Below, piece after piece: positions 37,090-46,580 of a stretch of 64,000 bases of DNA. Source of the stretch: Moritella viscosa. Its GTDB lineage: Bacteria > Pseudomonadota > Gammaproteobacteria > Enterobacterales > Moritellaceae. A program made the position numbers and the translations under genes. Each line of letters opens with the position of its first letter. The first letter of the stretch is position 1. The DNA lies in the NCBI GenBank assembly GCA_000953735.1, contig LN554852.1, positions 1,623,846 through 1,687,845 on the forward strand, given 5' to 3'. The notes below the pieces were generated by a model, which saw nothing but the letters and a program-made list of their open reading frames with translations, was not told the DNA's origin and ran no database searches.

Positions 37090-37851
37090 ATGAAAACGAA
37101 ATTATTAGCACTTTCCACCACTATCTCAGCCGCTATTTTAGCGACGCAAATGGCGTGGGCAGCACCTGAACAAATGGATATGACGGCTGTGCAACAAGAC
37201 AAGTTTAACCAAATGGTGAAAGAAACATTGGTAAACAATCCTGAGATCTTAAAAGAAGCAATTATTGCCCTACAGGCGCATGAACAGAATAAAGTGAAAG
37301 CCCAGCAGCAGAAAAGCTTAGGTGATAATCACGTGGCCTTGTTTAATAACAAAATGGACCCGTGGATAGGCGCTGAAAACCCAGCATTAACCATTGCTTA
37401 CTTTACTGACTTCAACTGCCCTTACTGCAAGAAAATTGAGCCGTTATTAGATCAATTAGTCGAAGAGTTCCCTGAAATACGTGTTGTTTATAAGTTGGTA
37501 CCAATCTTAGGTCCAAGTTCGAAAGAAGCAACTGATTTAGCCTTAACAGTATGGGCAAATGAGCCCGCTAAATTTGCTGAATTACACAAGAAGTTAATGT
37601 CACGCCCAAGTCGTTTAGACAGTGGTGCTATCGCTAAAGTGGGTAAGATCACCGACACGGATGAGTGGTTAGATAATACGGCTAAGAGTGTTGAAACGAC
37701 AATTAAAGGTAGTATGACGTTGATGCGTGAATTTGGACTAAGTGGAACGCCGGGTCTTATCTTTGCCGATCAAATTGTCGGTGGTCTTGTGCCTTACGAG
37801 CAGCTTGAACAGCAAGTGAAGCGTGCATTAGAAGCACAGCGTAAGAAGTAG
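37090..37851 (+). CDS. scsC: ScsC-type DsbA-family thiol oxidoreductase
   Basis: This 253-residue periplasmic protein has a signal peptide (cut after AWA, about residue 24). An N-terminal helical stalk (residues 25-85) resembles the trimerisation stem of ScsC/Com1. The thioredoxin fold has CPYC in DFNCPYCKKIE and a cis-Pro loop GTPGLIF. The redox partner is expected to be ScsB, encoded just upstream. ScsC isomerises disulfides or protects proteins under copper stress. It is translated from its own ATG, and the stalk supports an isomerase rather than a simple oxidase role, by analogy. Confidence 0.9.
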   Translation: MKTKLLALSTTISAAILATQMAWAAPEQMDMTAVQQDKFNQMVKETLVNNPEILKEAIIALQAHEQNKVKAQQQKSLGDNHVALFNNKMDPWIGAENPALTIAYFTDFNCPYCKKIEPLLDQLVEEFPEIRVVYKLVPILGPSSKEATDLALTVWANEPAKFAELHKKLMSRPSRLDSGAIAKVGKITDTDEWLDNTAKSVETTIKGSMTLMREFGLSGTPGLIFADQIVGGLVPYEQLEQQVKRALEAQRKK

Positions 37852-37888
37852 TGTTGATATTTATTTCATCATCAAAGGAAGAAAGTAA

Positions 37889-38386
37889 ATGAAACAACGG
37901 CTACTTGGCTGGACTAAGCAATTAGTGATATTTATATTGCTGGCACTTATCATTACTGCGGCTGTAGATGTATGGCGTGGAAAAGATTTTCCAAAACATA
38001 ACATTCCTGTATTAGCTGGAATGACATTGGCCGGAGAACCGATTGATCTTGCGGAGTTAAGTAAAGATCAAGCTGTGGTTGTTTATTTTTGGGCAACTTG
38101 GTGTTCTGTGTGTCGTTTTGTTAGCCCTGCTGTTGATACATTATCGGAATACTATCCGGTGGTGACTGTTGCCTTAAGTTCAGGTGAAGCGCTAAAGGTG
38201 AAAAAATACTTACAGCATCATGAGTATGATTTTGATGTGGTTAATGATGAAAATTATGACCTAGGTAGTGATTGGAAAGTGAAAGTCACCCCTACCATCT
38301 TAATTGTGAAAGATGGTGAGGTTAAATGGTTTACTTCTGGGGTCACCAGTTTGCCTGGGATCTGGTGGCGATTAATGCTGAGCTAA
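37889..38386 (+). CDS. scsD: ScsD-type membrane-anchored thioredoxin-like protein
   Basis: The 165 residues comprise one N-terminal membrane anchor (LVIFILLALIITAAVDVW) and a periplasmic thioredoxin domain. The active site is CSVC in FWATWCSVCRFV, with cis-Pro in VKVTPTILIV. It belongs to the TlpA/ScsD group and probably receives electrons from ScsB. GGAAGAAAG lies before the ATG, 37 bases after scsC. Its stop overlaps, by four bases, the stop of the broken chemoreceptor gene on the other strand. Confidence 0.88.
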   Translation: MKQRLLGWTKQLVIFILLALIITAAVDVWRGKDFPKHNIPVLAGMTLAGEPIDLAELSKDQAVVVYFWATWCSVCRFVSPAVDTLSEYYPVVTVALSSGEALKVKKYLQHHEYDFDVVNDENYDLGSDWKVKVTPTILIVKDGEVKWFTSGVTSLPGIWWRLMLS

Positions 38387-41236
38387 AATTCATCCCAGTT
38401 CTCGTTATTTGATAATGCGGCTATCGCCTTGTCATTGGATTGCCTTTTCTGCGTCGTTATTGGCTGTGCAGTAGGTAGTTGTCCATGGCGGTAGTTTGCA
38501 TTATGACGCTGTCGATGTCTTTGTGATGCATGCTGTCCATGTTGAAGGACGGTTTCTTTGGGTGCTGTTTGTATTAGTTTAAAGAATTGAATCAATTGGG
38601 TCATGTGATTTACTTGCTCAGACATAGCCGAGCTAGCCGCTGATGCTTGCTCCACCAGTGAGGCGTTTTGTTGGGTCACTTCATCCATTTGATTTACCGC
38701 TTGATTCACTTGCTCAATACCGCTTGATTCACTTGCTCAATACCGCAAGATTGTTCCGTTGCCGCATTACTGACTTCTGCAATCATATTAGCTACATGTT
38801 TAACTGAATGAACGATTTCTTGTAAAGTATCACCCGAGTCATTAACCAGTGATGAACCTATTTTTACTTTTTCAACACTGTCACGGATCAAGTCTTTAAT
38901 TTCTTTCGCTGCATCAGCGGAGCGTTGTGATAGATTTCTGACTTCAGCAGCAACGACGGCAAATCCGCGTCCCTGTTCTCCGGCTCGCGCAGCTTCTACA
39001 GCGGCGTTCAGTGCGAGTAGATTAGTTTGAAATGCGATTTCATCGATGACGCCGATAATATCATTGATACGATTACTCGCAGTGAGAATCTCTTTCATTG
39101 CTGAAACCGCATCTTGTACGGTTTTACCGCCGTTCTGTGCTTTGTTTTTAGCTTCTGTTGCACGTTTATTTGCTTCATCGGTATTGGCTGCGCTTTGTTT
39201 CACGGTTGCTGTGATTTCTTCCATACTCGATGCTGTTTGTTCAAGTGAGCAAGCTTGTTCTTCTGTACGTTGACTGAGGTCAGCATTACCTAGTGCAATT
39301 TCGTGTGATGCGGTATTGACTGTATCTGCGGAGGTACGGATCTGACTGATAATTGAGGTGAGTTTATCGATAGTGTTATTGGCATCATTTTTAATTTTTT
39401 GAAATTCACCATTATATTCTTGCTCGATTGACTGGGTTAAATCACCTTCGGACATACGAGAAAACAAGTCCCCCACATCGCTGACAAACGACGATGAGCT
39501 TTCGAGTAACTCATTTAATCCTAAGCTTAACTTCGTGAAGAACTCATTTTTACCTTCCAGCGTAATACGTTTGGATAAATCACCATTTGCCGCCGCTGCA
39601 ACAATCGTGTCGATCTCTTGTTCGATTGCTAGCTCTGCGGTTTTATCACTCCATTCAACGACTGTACCGAGACGCTCATTTGTTGCGTTTATCACTGGAT
39701 TAAGTGTTAACTGCATGGTTCTACCGCCAATATTGATATTTGCCTCATGGGTAGATGACAATCCTTGTAGTATCTGCTGTTGATGTTGTGGGTCTTTATG
39801 GAATACATCGATACTTGAGCCGAGTAAATTGTCTACATTAAAGTCGGGTAACTCTTTTTTGAAATCTTTTTCAGCATTTTTAAGTAATTTATCAACCGAC
39901 TCATTCATATAAATAATATTACGTTGCCCATCCGCCACCATGACATTGGCTGTTACGTTGTCCAAAGCATTTTTGATACGTAATGCTTCTTCAGCGGTTA
40001 ATCGTGACTCTTGAATATCGAAATTGAGTTTGGTCTGGGTGACGTAAATAGCTTGAAATAATTTACCAAATTCGCTGTTATTACGGATTTCAAATTTGTT
40101 CTCGTATTTACCTTCATTGATTTTACTGAAAATACCAATTAACTGCTTGATTGGTTTCATGATTGCTCGCTGTAATACCATGACGGCAAGGCACGCTAAG
40201 ATGAAGAACGTTGCCAGTTTTTCAATACCCAGGCTCACGAATGAGTCCGTGATTTGTGTATGTAGCGTGTTGGCGGCTTGCTGTGTGAGTGATGCATAGT
40301 TTTGTTGTAATTGTGAAAGAGCATTAAGAGCAGGTTTATCATCAATGTTCACACTGGCATCAATTTGGTTTGTTTCAACACCGTTAGTGATAAGTGATTG
40401 AACACTGTCTAGATGCTGGCGATATTGCTCTGCGACAAGTGAGATATCTTTTAACGCGTGTTGCTCTTGCAAATTAATATTTGGTAGCGTTTGGTAGCGA
40501 CTGAGCTTATTAAGCAATGCTGCATAGCCTTGGATAAACTGCTGTCGGTAGTTATCATCTTGACGTAAACATAATTTTTAAAGTGGGGGATGATACCGCC
40601 GTAACCTAATGAGGATGTGATCTCGTTAATGAGGGTACCACGTGCGGTGATATCGGTTTGGTAGTTATCCCAAGTGGTTTCTATTTTGTGCACGCTTGTG
40701 TATTGAGCAAGCGCACCTGCGATTAAGATAAAAGCGACAAAGGTGGTTAATATTGATAGTTTGGCTTTGAGTCCGGCGTTAACAAAGAGTTGTTTGAGTG
40801 CGATTAATCGTTTTTTTCGTGGTCGGTTATCGGCATTCATCGTCACATAGGTGAGCTCTGCATCTTTAACTTCTTGTTGCGTTGGTTTGGTTCTGACCGA
40901 CATAAATTCGATGACTTGGCCGTTTTTTTTGATAGGGATAACATTGGCAACTACCCAATAGAAATCACCATTCTTTACTCTATTCTTAATGATACCTGTC
41001 CATGGATTACCTTGTTGTATTGTTTCCCATAGGTCTTTAAACGCGGCTGCTGGCATATCGGGATGTCGAACGATACTGTGACTTTTACGTAATAACTCTG
41101 CTTCGGTAAATCCACTGAGCTCAATGAAAGCACGGTTTACGAAGGTAATACTGCCTTTTAAATCAGTTTTGGAGACAAGAATATCTCCGTCTTTCATAAA
41201 CTGTTCTGTGTCCGTAACTGGCATGTTGATTTTCAT
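38383..41236 (-). pseudogene. Aer-like methyl-accepting chemoreceptor with two frameshifts
   Basis: The minus strand encodes, in three frames, one colinear receptor. First comes a PAS domain (ILVSKTDLKGSITFVNRAF; SIVRHPDMPAAAF) and a membrane helix, broken near 40570 by a missing base. Next come another membrane helix, HAMP, a second PAS, and the MA signalling tip ([19 protein letters not shown]). Last, after a 23-bp tandem duplication at 38700-38745 that shifts the frame, comes the C-terminus ending NENWDEF. That ending resembles the CheR-binding pentapeptide NWETF. Such PAS receptors sense redox or energy state. I prefer the ATG at 41236 (AGAGG upstream); in-frame codons continue to 41320. 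Confidence 0.85.
38700..38745. repeat. 23-bp tandem duplication inside the chemoreceptor gene
   Basis: Two identical adjacent units of 23 bp (38700-38722 and 38723-38745), with TACCG at every boundary. Removing one copy restores the frame ([13 protein letters not shown]). Replication slippage is the likely origin. Confidence 0.95.
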
Positions 41237-41406
41237 TGCCATTGCCTCTAAGTGGGTAAGTTCTGATAACAACCCTAGCTCTAAATTGGTAATGTGAGAG
41301 GCATTAGTAAGAGAAATCAAATTATTGCGAGCTAGATCTTATAAAATAGGTGATTTTTATAGGATTATGCGCTGCGAGGCATTAGGTCAAATTGCTTGTG
41401 ATAACG

Positions 41407-42582
41407 TTAAGCTGATAGCTGCTTAACCCCTTTCAATACCGAGATAGTATAGCCGTATTGATTTTGATAAAATTTAGAAATGAAGCCACTAATGTAAATG
41501 TATGATTTTTCAGTAATTACTTGACTGTGGTTGAACTGAATAACACGTCCGGTATCATCTTTACCACGTATATCGTAGCGTTTGGTGACGATTTGGTATT
41601 TACAGCTATTTACCGTAATACGGCAACGTACATAATCACCTAGCTTGCCTTTTAAGCGTAATGCCTCACTAATATTGCTACCGTCATTATGTAATGCGAG
41701 TTTTTTGTCGGTTGCTAATGGTGATTGATGGCTTAACAAACCTTGGTTATTCACGATATAGTTTGAAATAATTAAAGCGGCTGTTGCCAGTTCATTTTCT
41801 GCCAGCACACTTTGGCCACACAGTTGTTTTAACTTGTCGTTTAAGCTGGTGGACTTTATTTGTTTGGTATACAAAATCGCCTTTTCAACAAACTCAAAGC
41901 TGAGGTCTTTAGGATAAGCGGATTTTTGATAGCGTTGTGCTGCTTTTTTATAAGTTGCGTGATTAAAGCTATGATGAAATTGGATTGCATCCTGTTTACT
42001 GATAAAGCCGTGTTGGCGTATTTCATCTTCAACAATCGCTAAATATAAGCGTAGTGGGGCGCCGGATGAATAAACTTGGCTAAAGACACTGCTTTGCAGT
42101 TGCTCGAGATGATTAACTAATGCGGGTAGTTTTTGTAAATAATTTACAAATGGCATTAGTTCGGGTAGACGCTTTTTTACACAGGCTAAATGTGCACAGA
42201 AATCCCCTTGCTGTGGATGACTGAAGATAAGCCCCTGACTGCGATTAGTCGTTGTGTCGCATATACTACAAATACGGGTAAAACTCGGATTTTTTAATAA
42301 ATTGATTGGTTGTGCGTATTCATTTATTGCATAGATATTTTTGTTATCAGTGATATCATAATACGCTTCGATAATATATCGCTCGTCACTTTGTTCCAAA
42401 AGATCTAATGTAATTTCATAACCTTGGGCAGTCACCAGTTGATCTGCTTTTTTTACTGTCAGCGCTGATACAGGGGTTACAGTAACAAAGTCTGAAAAAG
42501 CAAAGGAATCAAAAGGTGCAAGTAAGTCTTCTATGGTAGACTTTAGATTAGCGTATTGCTCAGTTGTAATTAAATATGGCAT
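41407..42582 (-). CDS. Unidentified protein with a possible zinc-binding Cys/His cluster
   Basis: I do not recognise a family in these 391 residues. A Cys/His cluster at about 103-135 (ICSIC, then HP..GDFCAHLAC) could bind zinc. The C-terminal third contains an RCRITVNSCKYQIV strand pair and ends IYISGFISKFYQNQYGYTIS, possibly a small beta-barrel domain. There is no signal peptide or membrane helix. It is divergent from the next gene with only 17 bases between the starts, so one or both real starts may be slightly internal, or promoters lie within the genes. The context with two replication-like genes suggests a related function, which is inference. Confidence 0.65.
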   Translation of the reverse strand: MPYLITTEQYANLKSTIEDLLAPFDSFAFSDFVTVTPVSALTVKKADQLVTAQGYEITLDLLEQSDERYIIEAYYDITDNKNIYAINEYAQPINLLKNPSFTRICSICDTTTNRSQGLIFSHPQQGDFCAHLACVKKRLPELMPFVNYLQKLPALVNHLEQLQSSVFSQVYSSGAPLRLYLAIVEDEIRQHGFISKQDAIQFHHSFNHATYKKAAQRYQKSAYPKDLSFEFVEKAILYTKQIKSTSLNDKLKQLCGQSVLAENELATAALIISNYIVNNQGLLSHQSPLATDKKLALHNDGSNISEALRLKGKLGDYVRCRITVNSCKYQIVTKRYDIRGKDDTGRVIQFNHSQVITEKSYIYISGFISKFYQNQYGYTISVLKGVKQLSA

Positions 42583-42599
42583 TGTGGTGTTAAACAGTT

Positions 42600-44024
42600 A
42601 TGAATAGAAAAATGGAGAGCACATACTTTATCGTGCCCGATCATATCGCGCAATCATCATCGCTTTCTGATGCTGCATTTCGCTTATTAGTATGGATGTT
42701 ATGCAAAAAGAATAAAGATCGCATTGCGGATTTTTCGCGTTTTTCATTGCAATCAGATAAACAGCATAGCATTACTGAACTGATTAATAAAAACTATCTT
42801 CAGCAAGATGATACTGGTTTGTACATCAACAACGCCATTATGTATGAAGACTTTAAAGAACAAGTTGAAGTACCTGTATCTGCGCCTGATCCAAGTCTAC
42901 AATATTTCCAGCAAGTATTTGATTTGGTTGCTGAGTACTCTCAGAAACGCTTGAATTTTAATAACAGTAAATTCCGTGTGCGCTGTGATGAATTTATGCG
43001 TCAAGGTTTTACTATCGACCACATCAAAGTGCTCTGTATTCAGCTTAATAGCCGTAATCCTGCCTTTGATTGGTATGAGCTTGATAGCACTGAATTACAA
43101 CATATTAAAGATGTTTCAGCGGTCAATAGGGTAAATGCTCCAGCTCGTATTCAACCCGTTAATAATCCTGCGTCTGCTGCGCGCCAGCCTTTTCAGCCAA
43201 CGTTAAGCCGTCAAGGGGTTCGTCATATCCAGAATCAAAGTGGGTTCATGCCGAGCTATCATCAGATTAGGCAAGATCCACAAAAGATGGCAGACATTAA
43301 GCAAGTTTATGACTATTGGTTTAGCTCTAAACGCTTACAGATGTCGCAATATATTGCACCAAAACAAGCGCATTTTGAGAAACTGCATAGTCTGCTAATG
43401 CTGCATTCTATTACCGAACTTAAGCGTGCTGTTGATGGTGTTGATCACCGTCGTGATTTGGTGAACAAAGGCCGTAATTTTAATGATATTTTTACTAACT
43501 CCGGCAATATTGAAAGCCTGATTAGTTTAGCTGATAGCATGGAAGTTAGCCAAGCTGATTCTCCTGCGTTACGTATCTTTAATTATTGGCTTGAACGCAC
43601 ACAAACGGCTGCCGGCATTAATTTACGCATGACTGCTGAGCAACGTGACAGACTCATATTACGTTTGGAAGTCTTTACCGAAGCTGACCTTAAATTAGCA
43701 ATTGATGGTGCGCAAGTAGACCCTTATTATCAATCTGTTAACTTTGCATTTGGGCTATTATTTAAAGATGATACTAGCGTGCATAGCTTGATATCATTAG
43801 CCCTGAATGGCAAACAAGATGTGTCGAAAGCGAGCCGTAAAGACAGTAACTTAAACAAAGCCTTAGCGGATATGGGGATTAGTAAGTTAACGGTTGGTAT
43901 GACAGCGCAAAACGGCGGACAATCACGACCACAGATGAATGAGCGCACGGTAACGCCAGCGCCATTACAAAAATTGCCGCCACGATTTATAGATCCAGGC
44001 TTTACTGATAGCGATGATGATTAA
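42600..44024 (+). CDS. Replication-initiator-like protein (phage O/DnaD-like), function unproven
   Basis: The 474 residues start with a winged-helix-like segment (YFIVPDHIAQSSSLSDAAFR, then LLVWMLCKKNKD) of the sort used by phage replication initiators. A Gln/Pro/Ala-rich linker at about 175-235 is followed by two similar units. The first is near 240-325 (VYDYWFSSKRL; ELKRAVDGVDHRRD). The second is near 325-400 (IFNYWLERTQT; DLKLAIDGAQVDP). The pattern F-x-Y-W, then A-V/I-D-G, recalls conserved C-terminal domains of phage replisome organisers. The acidic tail is DSDDD. A helicase-loader-like gene follows in the same direction, as in O-P pairs. All functional claims are inference. Confidence 0.55.
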   Translation: MNRKMESTYFIVPDHIAQSSSLSDAAFRLLVWMLCKKNKDRIADFSRFSLQSDKQHSITELINKNYLQQDDTGLYINNAIMYEDFKEQVEVPVSAPDPSLQYFQQVFDLVAEYSQKRLNFNNSKFRVRCDEFMRQGFTIDHIKVLCIQLNSRNPAFDWYELDSTELQHIKDVSAVNRVNAPARIQPVNNPASAARQPFQPTLSRQGVRHIQNQSGFMPSYHQIRQDPQKMADIKQVYDYWFSSKRLQMSQYIAPKQAHFEKLHSLLMLHSITELKRAVDGVDHRRDLVNKGRNFNDIFTNSGNIESLISLADSMEVSQADSPALRIFNYWLERTQTAAGINLRMTAEQRDRLILRLEVFTEADLKLAIDGAQVDPYYQSVNFAFGLLFKDDTSVHSLISLALNGKQDVSKASRKDSNLNKALADMGISKLTVGMTAQNGGQSRPQMNERTVTPAPLQKLPPRFIDPGFTDSDDD

Positions 44025-44099
44025 CGTATTAATATATAGTGATAGTGCCTACTGCGGCATATATGGATCTTAAAATACTAAATTTTAATAGTAGGGTGT

Positions 44100-44621
44100 A
44101 TGGAACAAACAATTAATTTAACTCAGCCACAAACCGAAGCTATTGCAACTATGTACACCATGCTTGCAAGTAGTTTTCCGTCATTTAATTATGATTATGA
44201 TTCGGCACAATTTAATATTTGGAAGCTGACATTTAGTAAATATGCGCCTGAAGCTGTTATCAAGGTTGCAGAGCAGATCCCAACACTGCGTCGCAGCAAT
44301 GGTTTACCTTATGATTTTCCGCCTAGTTTACCTGTCGTTGCGGATATGATCATGCGTGAGTCTGTCATATTAATGGGTCATTCCGATCACGATAAAGCCT
44401 ATGAACGATTATTTAAATTTAAGCGTAAGAGCCCTGCGGAACGTGCCGCGACTGGTGATAACTTTGTCTATACTCTATACCGCCAATTAAACAATTATAT
44501 GGCGATGGATGCTGATAAATTCCGCCCTATTTTCACCCGTGAATATTTGAAACTGGCTGATGGTGTCACGAAAGGCACTATGATGTTAGAAGAAATACCA
44601 CTGGCGATTGAGAGTAAATAA
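44100..44621 (+). CDS. Helicase-loader-like protein (phage P/G39P-like), function unproven
   Basis: The 173 residues include an N-terminal helical region FPSFNYDYDSAQFNIWKLTF, then SKYAPEAVIKVAEQI, then a proline-rich PYDFPPSLPVVADMIM. This order (aromatic-rich helix, repeated helices, F-P-P-S/T-x-x-x-x-A-x-M) is like phage helicase-loader N-terminal domains. No Walker motif is present. It lies 75 bases after the initiator-like gene. Its length and lack of any other signature leave room for alternatives; I cannot name a family with certainty. Confidence 0.45.
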   Translation: MEQTINLTQPQTEAIATMYTMLASSFPSFNYDYDSAQFNIWKLTFSKYAPEAVIKVAEQIPTLRRSNGLPYDFPPSLPVVADMIMRESVILMGHSDHDKAYERLFKFKRKSPAERAATGDNFVYTLYRQLNNYMAMDADKFRPIFTREYLKLADGVTKGTMMLEEIPLAIESK

Positions 44622-44974
44622 GTATTACTGGCTAGTATATAAACTGGTATTTGATGCCGGCGATACAAATTAATTTAATATTAAGCCTGTCTAGAGCAGG
44701 CTCTTCCCCCCCAACTTAGTCCCTGTTTGTAATATCCTTTTAATTGATAGCCACCACGATATTTCTATTGGTAACAAATATTACTAAGCTTCAATTAGTT
44801 AAAAGTATATTTAATATGTTCGAACAACATAAATGATCTATCATTTTAATATAGCGCAATGATTAATCAGACTAACGATATGGATCAATACTAGATCGCC
44901 CTAAGCTAATGGTCAATATTCTATAGCTGCTGTATCCTATCTCAATTATTTAACTTATTTTATTGAGGATATTC
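44622..44974. other. Gap with a stem-loop before dgkA
   Basis: No gene seen. A 6-bp stem (AGCCTG with CAGGCT, 44684-44702) 60 bases after the loader-like gene is followed by CTTCCCC and is only a weak terminator candidate. The rest probably holds the dgkA promoter. Confidence 0.4.
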
Positions 44975-45367
44975 ATGAAGCAATCTCGCCCTTTGAATCA
45001 ACAAGGTGGAAAGCCAGGTTATACCGGTTTCAAACGAATATTTAAAGCGACTGGTTATTCGATGAAGGGGCTCCGTGCAGCGATAAAATATGAGTCTGGG
45101 GTAAGACAGGAATTACTACTATTACTGATATTTACGCCTGTCGCTTTAATGCTAGATGTGACTAATGTCGAGAAAATTTTATTGGTTGGAACTCTAGTAT
45201 TAGTGTTAATTGTTGAGTTATTGAACTCTGCAGTTGAAAGCACTGTTGATCGCATTGGCAGCGAATACCATGAGTTAAGTGGCCGTGCTAAAGACATAGG
45301 TTCTGCAGCGGTATTTGTGAGCCTCTGCCTTGCTACCTTTGTATGGTTTATGATTGTGGTTTTATAG
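44975..45367 (+). CDS. dgkA: Diacylglycerol kinase
   Basis: The 130 residues form the small trimeric inner-membrane kinase: KATGYSMKGLRAAIKYESGV at the N-terminus, then the signature VELLNSAVESTVDRI (catalytic Glu and Asn region) and three membrane helices. It phosphorylates diacylglycerol with ATP to phosphatidate. ATG 44975 has GAGGA eight bases upstream and is preferred to the TTG at 44963. The phosphoethanolamine transferase encoded two genes away releases diacylglycerol from phosphatidylethanolamine, so the kinase may recycle its by-product. Confidence 0.93.
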   Translation: MKQSRPLNQQGGKPGYTGFKRIFKATGYSMKGLRAAIKYESGVRQELLLLLIFTPVALMLDVTNVEKILLVGTLVLVLIVELLNSAVESTVDRIGSEYHELSGRAKDIGSAAVFVSLCLATFVWFMIVVL

Positions 45368-45411
45368 TGAAAAATATAATTCGACTCGTTAAATTATAAA
45401 GGAATAAATAT

Positions 45412-46506
45412 ATGATTTGGAATGGAATTACTAAGGTAGATTCGAATATTTTAAAAGGTTTGGGTATCTTAATGATTGCTATTCATAATTTCATGCATCG
45501 TTTTCCTACCCCTAGCGAAAATGAAATGGAATTTACGTCAGGAAAAGTGTTCAATTTATTTGATATTTTATTAACTGAGCCCGCAGGTATTATTCGCGCA
45601 CTATTTAGCTACTTTGGTCATTTTGGCGTGCAGATATTTATTTTTTTAAGTGCTTATGGCTTAATGAAAAAATATGCAAAGAATGAAAATAAGTTGTTAT
45701 ATATAAAATTTATTATCGATCGCCTTGTGAAAATTTATCCAATGTTTTTACTCGCAATCGTGTCATACTTTATTTTTATGTTTACCTTTAATGTTGTTTA
45801 TAATGGTATGGGGTTTGCCGAATGGTTCATCCCTCTTTCAAAGCCACTTATTTTTAAATTATCTCTGTTATATAACTTTTATCCATATCAAGGTTTATCG
45901 TTAGTTGGTCCCTGGTGGTTTTTATCGTTTATTTTTCAATTTTACTTAATATTTCCATTTATGTTGGCTATGTTCAAACGATTTGGAAACGTATTTTTAA
46001 TTGCTATTAGTTTTGTCTGTATCGCCATTTCGTTACTGACTAACGGTTATCTATATAGCAATGTCAGTGTTTTTATTACCGTTATTGGCCACATGCCAGT
46101 ATTGTGTTTAGGGATTTATTTAGCGCAGGATAAGCCAGTTAACTTACCAAATTGGTTGTTTGGTGTGTCAATTGCAGCATTCGCCGCAGGCAATTTTAAT
46201 GAGTATTCCTTCTTAGTGAGTCATTTCTTTTTTTGTATTATCCTGCTCTTTATTTTTAGCTTCATATTGAAAAATATTAAAGAGGGCAGTTTAGTGTTCA
46301 AAGTATGCATATTTTTTGGCACGATCTCAATGCCGTTATTTTTGGTTAATGGATTCTTAAGAACGCCTTGGGAAGGTATAGCCCGTGGGATAAACAATGA
46401 ATTAATAACGATAGTATTGTGTTTATTGTTTTTGGCAATCGCTTCGCTTTATTCGGTGTTTTTATTGAAGGTTAATAATAAATGTCACCGTTTATTAAAA
46501 CGGTAA
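45412..46506 (+). CDS. Acyltransferase-3 family membrane protein
   Basis: This 364-residue protein has about ten membrane segments and the family N-terminus (NILKGLGILMIAIHNFMHRF, with the conserved His in the first helix). FFGHFGVQIFIFLSAYGLMKKY-like text follows at about residue 70-90. Members transfer acetyl or other acyl groups to surface sugars, lipid A, O-antigen or peptidoglycan from the membrane. Lack of an SGNH extension makes this the short form. The gene follows dgkA by 44 bases on the same strand. The acceptor is unknown. Confidence 0.85.
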   Translation: MIWNGITKVDSNILKGLGILMIAIHNFMHRFPTPSENEMEFTSGKVFNLFDILLTEPAGIIRALFSYFGHFGVQIFIFLSAYGLMKKYAKNENKLLYIKFIIDRLVKIYPMFLLAIVSYFIFMFTFNVVYNGMGFAEWFIPLSKPLIFKLSLLYNFYPYQGLSLVGPWWFLSFIFQFYLIFPFMLAMFKRFGNVFLIAISFVCIAISLLTNGYLYSNVSVFITVIGHMPVLCLGIYLAQDKPVNLPNWLFGVSIAAFAAGNFNEYSFLVSHFFFCIILLFIFSFILKNIKEGSLVFKVCIFFGTISMPLFLVNGFLRTPWEGIARGINNELITIVLCLLFLAIASLYSVFLLKVNNKCHRLLKR

Positions 46507-46580
46507 ATCCACAACGAGGTGATGACATAGCGTGCGAATGATATAATTTTTTTGCCTAGAAACGCGATGTTTAAATATCG

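Noticed and set aside
41407-44621. Calling the three unassigned genes a prophage.
   Set aside because: No integrase, repressor, packaging or structural gene, and no flanking att repeats, are present nearby.
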